The translations under genes were made by a program, and so were the position numbers. Below the pieces are notes generated by a model. That model was not told the origin of the DNA and searched no databases. It saw nothing but the letters and a program-made list of their open reading frames with translations. A DNA stretch of 7,042 bases from Desulforamulus profundi. Lineage in GTDB: Bacteria > Bacillota_B > Desulfotomaculia > Desulfotomaculales > Desulfotomaculaceae. The stretch lies in the NCBI RefSeq assembly GCF_002607855.1, contig NZ_AWQQ01000094.1:1-7042 (forward strand). The letters run 5' to 3'. Below are positions 4,487 to 7,042 of the stretch, in pieces. How positions within the stretch are numbered: the stretch's first letter is position 1; the number at the start of each line of letters is the position of its first letter.

Positions 4487-6072
4487 ATTATCTTCCTCAG
4501 CTGACCGAAAATGAAGTGCGTTACATATGCTCAGTAATACCGCTTCAGGATTCGATTTATTATTTTCAAAGGAATCCAAAAGAGTTCGCAAAAATCATGC
4601 CCGGATTTCGAGCAACGAGTATGAAAAATCAGGCGCAAGTAAGTGCATTGCTCTTTAGATGCCGCAACCAGTACTTCATTTCGTCTTTCATCGAAAGACA
4701 TATTAGTAACTGGCTCTCTCAGATTCAAGAACACATCGCCAAAATGATGGAGGATGGTGACAGCAAGGAGTTAGCCCTCTTACACACATTGCCGTTCTGT
4801 TTCTTTGTGGACAATGTCGGTCTATTCTTCAAGCTCATTAACGAAGAATACTCGGAAGAGTATATTGCGTTATTGAGTGCGGCGGTAACGGCAACAAAGG
4901 AAGCGTCTGTCCAACAGGATAAATTACAGGAGGAATTGAAAGCCAAAGAATCTGAAATCAGGAGGCTACAAGCCGAACTCGATTCAGCAAAATCAGATTT
5001 GGAAAGAACAGGAACAAAGCTAAACGAGCGCAATACGGAATTTAAGGTGCTTAAGCGTAGTCTCGCCGACCTTGAGAAGCTGAAATCCACCGTACAAAAT
5101 GATAAGGAAATGATTGTGGCACTTGAAGCCAAGATTCAAGTGCGAGAAGAAACCATAAATGGTCTCAGAAACGAATTGGCTGAAGCAAAGAACAGCAGTC
5201 AGCAACTTGAGGCGCAGATTAGGGCTGAGTTAGAAAAGCAGCATGCTGCCAAGACATCCGAGCAACAAGCTGCTCTGAAACCTAAATGCCCCAGCGACAT
5301 TGAAGAGTTTAAAGACTACTTGGGATATAACCTTGAAAACATAGGCGTATCTACCGATTCTGAATACTGCGCTCTTTTGAAAGAACACCTGAGCAAAATT
5401 CTATTTCAAGGAATACCTATAGTTGTCAATCGGGGTGTGGGTACAACTCTAATGAAGTGCATTGCGAACGCCCTAATCGGGCAATCAAATGTGAAAACGC
5501 TTGCTTTCAGCAAAGACCTTTCAATAGACGATGTCGACAGTTTCCTGTCATCTGCCGGACGAGTTGTTTGCTTGGACAACTTCATCGGGAACTGTAACGA
5601 AACCGAACTGCTGTCGCTGTTTGATGACCATAGGGATAAAGTCATCTTCTTGACGGTCGCCTATGACAGAACAATACATTACGTTTCCGGAGAGTTCTTG
5701 CGGTACTGCCAGTATCTTAACCTCAACCGAATTGCGGCATTGTCTGCCAATGCAGAATTAACAGAAGACCCGTCAACGGTAGAGGAGGTAGAGTTTGAAT
5801 TCCAAGGGATATCCCAGGATAATCGATATTCTTCTCTATTGAGAGAAATGCTGGGCGAGTTTGGCTTCCTCCAAAGTTTGATTGAGCAAAAATGTACCGC
5901 TATATCTGATGAGCAGGATTTATGCCGTATGTTGGCATTTGATGTTTTACCATACTGTGTGGACGTGTTGCAGATTGCGCCCTATAATACCTCCGAGCGA
6001 TTAATCAAATACGCTGGAGATGCCGGAAGGTGTTCATACAAAAACCTATTCAAAGGGTGGTTTGCACGATGA
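4483..6072 (+). CDS. Operon gene B: coiled-coil protein with a degenerate AAA/P-loop-like domain
   Basis: A 529-aa soluble protein with no signal peptide or membrane span. Residues 1-135 are mostly helical (start MNYLPQLTENEVRYICSVI). Residues about 138-268 form a long, highly charged coiled coil (KLQEELKAKESEIRRLQAEL onward). Residues about 270-420 look like an ATPase core that lacks key residues. VVNRGVGTTL at 314-323 sits where a Walker A GxxGxGKT would be but has Thr321 instead of Lys. RVVCLDN at 360-366 resembles a Walker B strand with Asn instead of the catalytic Glu. KVIFLTVAYDRT at 386-397 resembles a sensor-1 strand with Thr391. The helix after the P-loop (LMKCIANALIG) is typical of AAA proteins. 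It may be a nucleotide-binding scaffold or pseudo-ATPase, with the coiled coil mediating assembly. This is inference from motif order and no named family was recognised. It overlaps both neighbours by ATGA. Confidence 0.85.
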   Translation: MNYLPQLTENEVRYICSVIPLQDSIYYFQRNPKEFAKIMPGFRATSMKNQAQVSALLFRCRNQYFISSFIERHISNWLSQIQEHIAKMMEDGDSKELALLHTLPFCFFVDNVGLFFKLINEEYSEEYIALLSAAVTATKEASVQQDKLQEELKAKESEIRRLQAELDSAKSDLERTGTKLNERNTEFKVLKRSLADLEKLKSTVQNDKEMIVALEAKIQVREETINGLRNELAEAKNSSQQLEAQIRAELEKQHAAKTSEQQAALKPKCPSDIEEFKDYLGYNLENIGVSTDSEYCALLKEHLSKILFQGIPIVVNRGVGTTLMKCIANALIGQSNVKTLAFSKDLSIDDVDSFLSSAGRVVCLDNFIGNCNETELLSLFDDHRDKVIFLTVAYDRTIHYVSGEFLRYCQYLNLNRIAALSANAELTEDPSTVEEVEFEFQGISQDNRYSSLLREMLGEFGFLQSLIEQKCTAISDEQDLCRMLAFDVLPYCVDVLQIAPYNTSERLIKYAGDAGRCSYKNLFKGWFAR

Positions 6073-7042
6073 ATGAGTTGTTGACCGCTATGTCTACAGA
6101 TATGGGTATTGACCGATATCGCGGCGAATCAGAAGACTCCTTTGTATACAGGCTCTGCTTTTCGGCATTGGGACAGTGGTGTCTCCGCACGGCTCAGAAT
6201 CTGTCGGACGGAATTATCGGAACGACGAAGCACAACCAGACAATCGTGCTTAACGAATTGATGTCGCGGTATTCCGAGTTGTTCCCAACCGTTGCCGACA
6301 GATTCGTTGACACCAGTAATCCGCAGTTGAGCTTCCCTGTTCACATCCGCAGAGTTTACGAGGAGACTGGTTATCTTCTGACCGACGATAACAATCGAAA
6401 TCGGTTAGCCAATTACGGTCGGAGCATCCCTATTGGGAATACAGCATTGTTCTTCGGTATTCCCAACACAACATACGCCGCGAATGGACTTGGCGCATTT
6501 ACAAGCCCCACAGCATACAAGGTCTCTGCGAGAGAGTTTTTGATAAGAGATGACTTAACGTGGGAGGAGTATTTTCAATCTCAATTTGACATCATTGATT
6601 TCTATGACAGAGACATTAACCTTGATGAGCTTGAGTTTTTTAATCCTCTGTCAAATAATGTCCCTTCGCAGTCTTGGGGGAGGAGAATGGAGACAGATTG
6701 CTCTGTGGCGCGGAAAAGCGAGTTGGGTCCGTTCTATAGGGTTATGCGAGTAGCAGATGCTCCTCTGCAATTCGCTGACGAACCCGAAGAACCACAGAAC
6801 GACAGCTTTACCTCATACGAATTCAGGCGGCTGTATTTTGCTCTTAAGGCACACTACAATAACCCGCTTAAGGCCACTATTTCTAAGCAAGATGCGGAGT
6901 ATTCAAAAATAAGAGTAGGCGGGCATTTACCCAACCGAGAATACTATTACCTGTTGCTCTTGTCTTGGCCAGTGAATAACGCTTTTGACAAGGTGAGTTT
7001 TCTGATTAGGAACGACTTCATACCTGAAGTAACCTCCGCGCT
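6069..7042 (+). CDS. Operon gene C: large unknown protein, partial at the right edge
   Basis: It starts at the ATG overlapping gene B's stop (ATGA), behind AAGGGTGG about 8 bases upstream, and stays open for 324 codons to the window end, so the C-terminus is missing. The protein opens MNELLTAMSTDMGIDRYRGE and then SEDSFVYRLCFSALGQWCLR, which suggests a helical N-terminal domain. The rest mixes helices and strands (for example the NTALFFGIPNTT region at about 130-141 and EFRRLYFALKAHYNNPLK at about 255-272). No signal peptide, membrane span, nucleotide-binding or nuclease motif is visible. I do not recognise the family. Tight coupling to gene B suggests that the two work in the same complex, and further genes of the system may lie beyond the edge. 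Confidence 0.85.
   Translation, partial: MNELLTAMSTDMGIDRYRGESEDSFVYRLCFSALGQWCLRTAQNLSDGIIGTTKHNQTIVLNELMSRYSELFPTVADRFVDTSNPQLSFPVHIRRVYEETGYLLTDDNNRNRLANYGRSIPIGNTALFFGIPNTTYAANGLGAFTSPTAYKVSAREFLIRDDLTWEEYFQSQFDIIDFYDRDINLDELEFFNPLSNNVPSQSWGRRMETDCSVARKSELGPFYRVMRVADAPLQFADEPEEPQNDSFTSYEFRRLYFALKAHYNNPLKATISKQDAEYSKIRVGGHLPNREYYYLLLLSWPVNNAFDKVSFLIRNDFIPEVTSA

Noticed and set aside
4725..5132. Minus-strand open frame of 135 codons, Ser-rich
   Set aside because: It is the antisense shadow of the coiled-coil region of gene B; Ser/Leu-rich composition is what the complement of Glu/Lys/Gln-rich codons gives.

Overview
The window looks like accessory DNA from a Gram-positive anaerobe of the Clostridia type (gut Lachnospiraceae/Oscillospiraceae-like). 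This rests on strong AGGAGG-type ribosome-binding sites, moderate GC, and three protein types that I know mainly from integrative/conjugative elements and restriction islands of such bacteria: a DUF6550-like protein, a short Cro/C1-type regulator and a RhuM protein. That assignment is by recall; no search was run. I see no rRNA, tRNA, CRISPR array or insertion sequence.

Layout. Positions 142-996 (minus) encode a membrane-anchored or secreted DUF6550-like protein with a duplicated GFGWI module. A 184-bp divergent intergenic region follows, with a good promoter (TTGAGT-17 bp-TATAAT) firing rightward. Everything downstream is on the plus strand. It begins with a 76-aa helix-turn-helix regulator (1181-1411), overlapped by a full-length RhuM-family gene (to 2471). 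A strong ribosome-binding site then leads into the wreck of a DNA methyltransferase gene (2501 to about 2905). This keeps only the N-terminal specificity-side region, carries frame disruptions, and stops exactly where the catalytic domain should begin. At about 2903-2908 it is joined to the last 34 codons of an excisionase-type DNA-binding protein gene (to 3010). The simplest reading is a deletion that removed the methyltransferase catalytic domain, whatever lay between (plausibly the restriction subunit), and the front of the HTH gene.

From 3052 to the right edge lies a tight three-gene operon that I cannot assign to a named system. Gene A is a protein with a CoiA-like Cys/His cluster at its N-terminus, split by an apparent single-base frameshift near 3886. 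Gene B is a 529-aa protein with a long coiled coil followed by a degenerate AAA/P-loop-like domain. Gene C is a large unknown protein running off the window. A-B and B-C each overlap by ATGA, so the products are probably made together and may form a complex. Its position beside restriction-modification remnants and RhuM makes an anti-phage or other mobile-DNA conflict role a reasonable hypothesis, but only a hypothesis.

How the parts may work together: the helix-turn-helix protein probably regulates the promoter at 1110-1138. I see no terminator between rhuM and gene A, so the deletion may have placed the three-gene operon under the regulator/RhuM promoter. With gene A frameshifted, the downstream system could be inactive in this strain unless the frameshift is a sequencing error or is bypassed.
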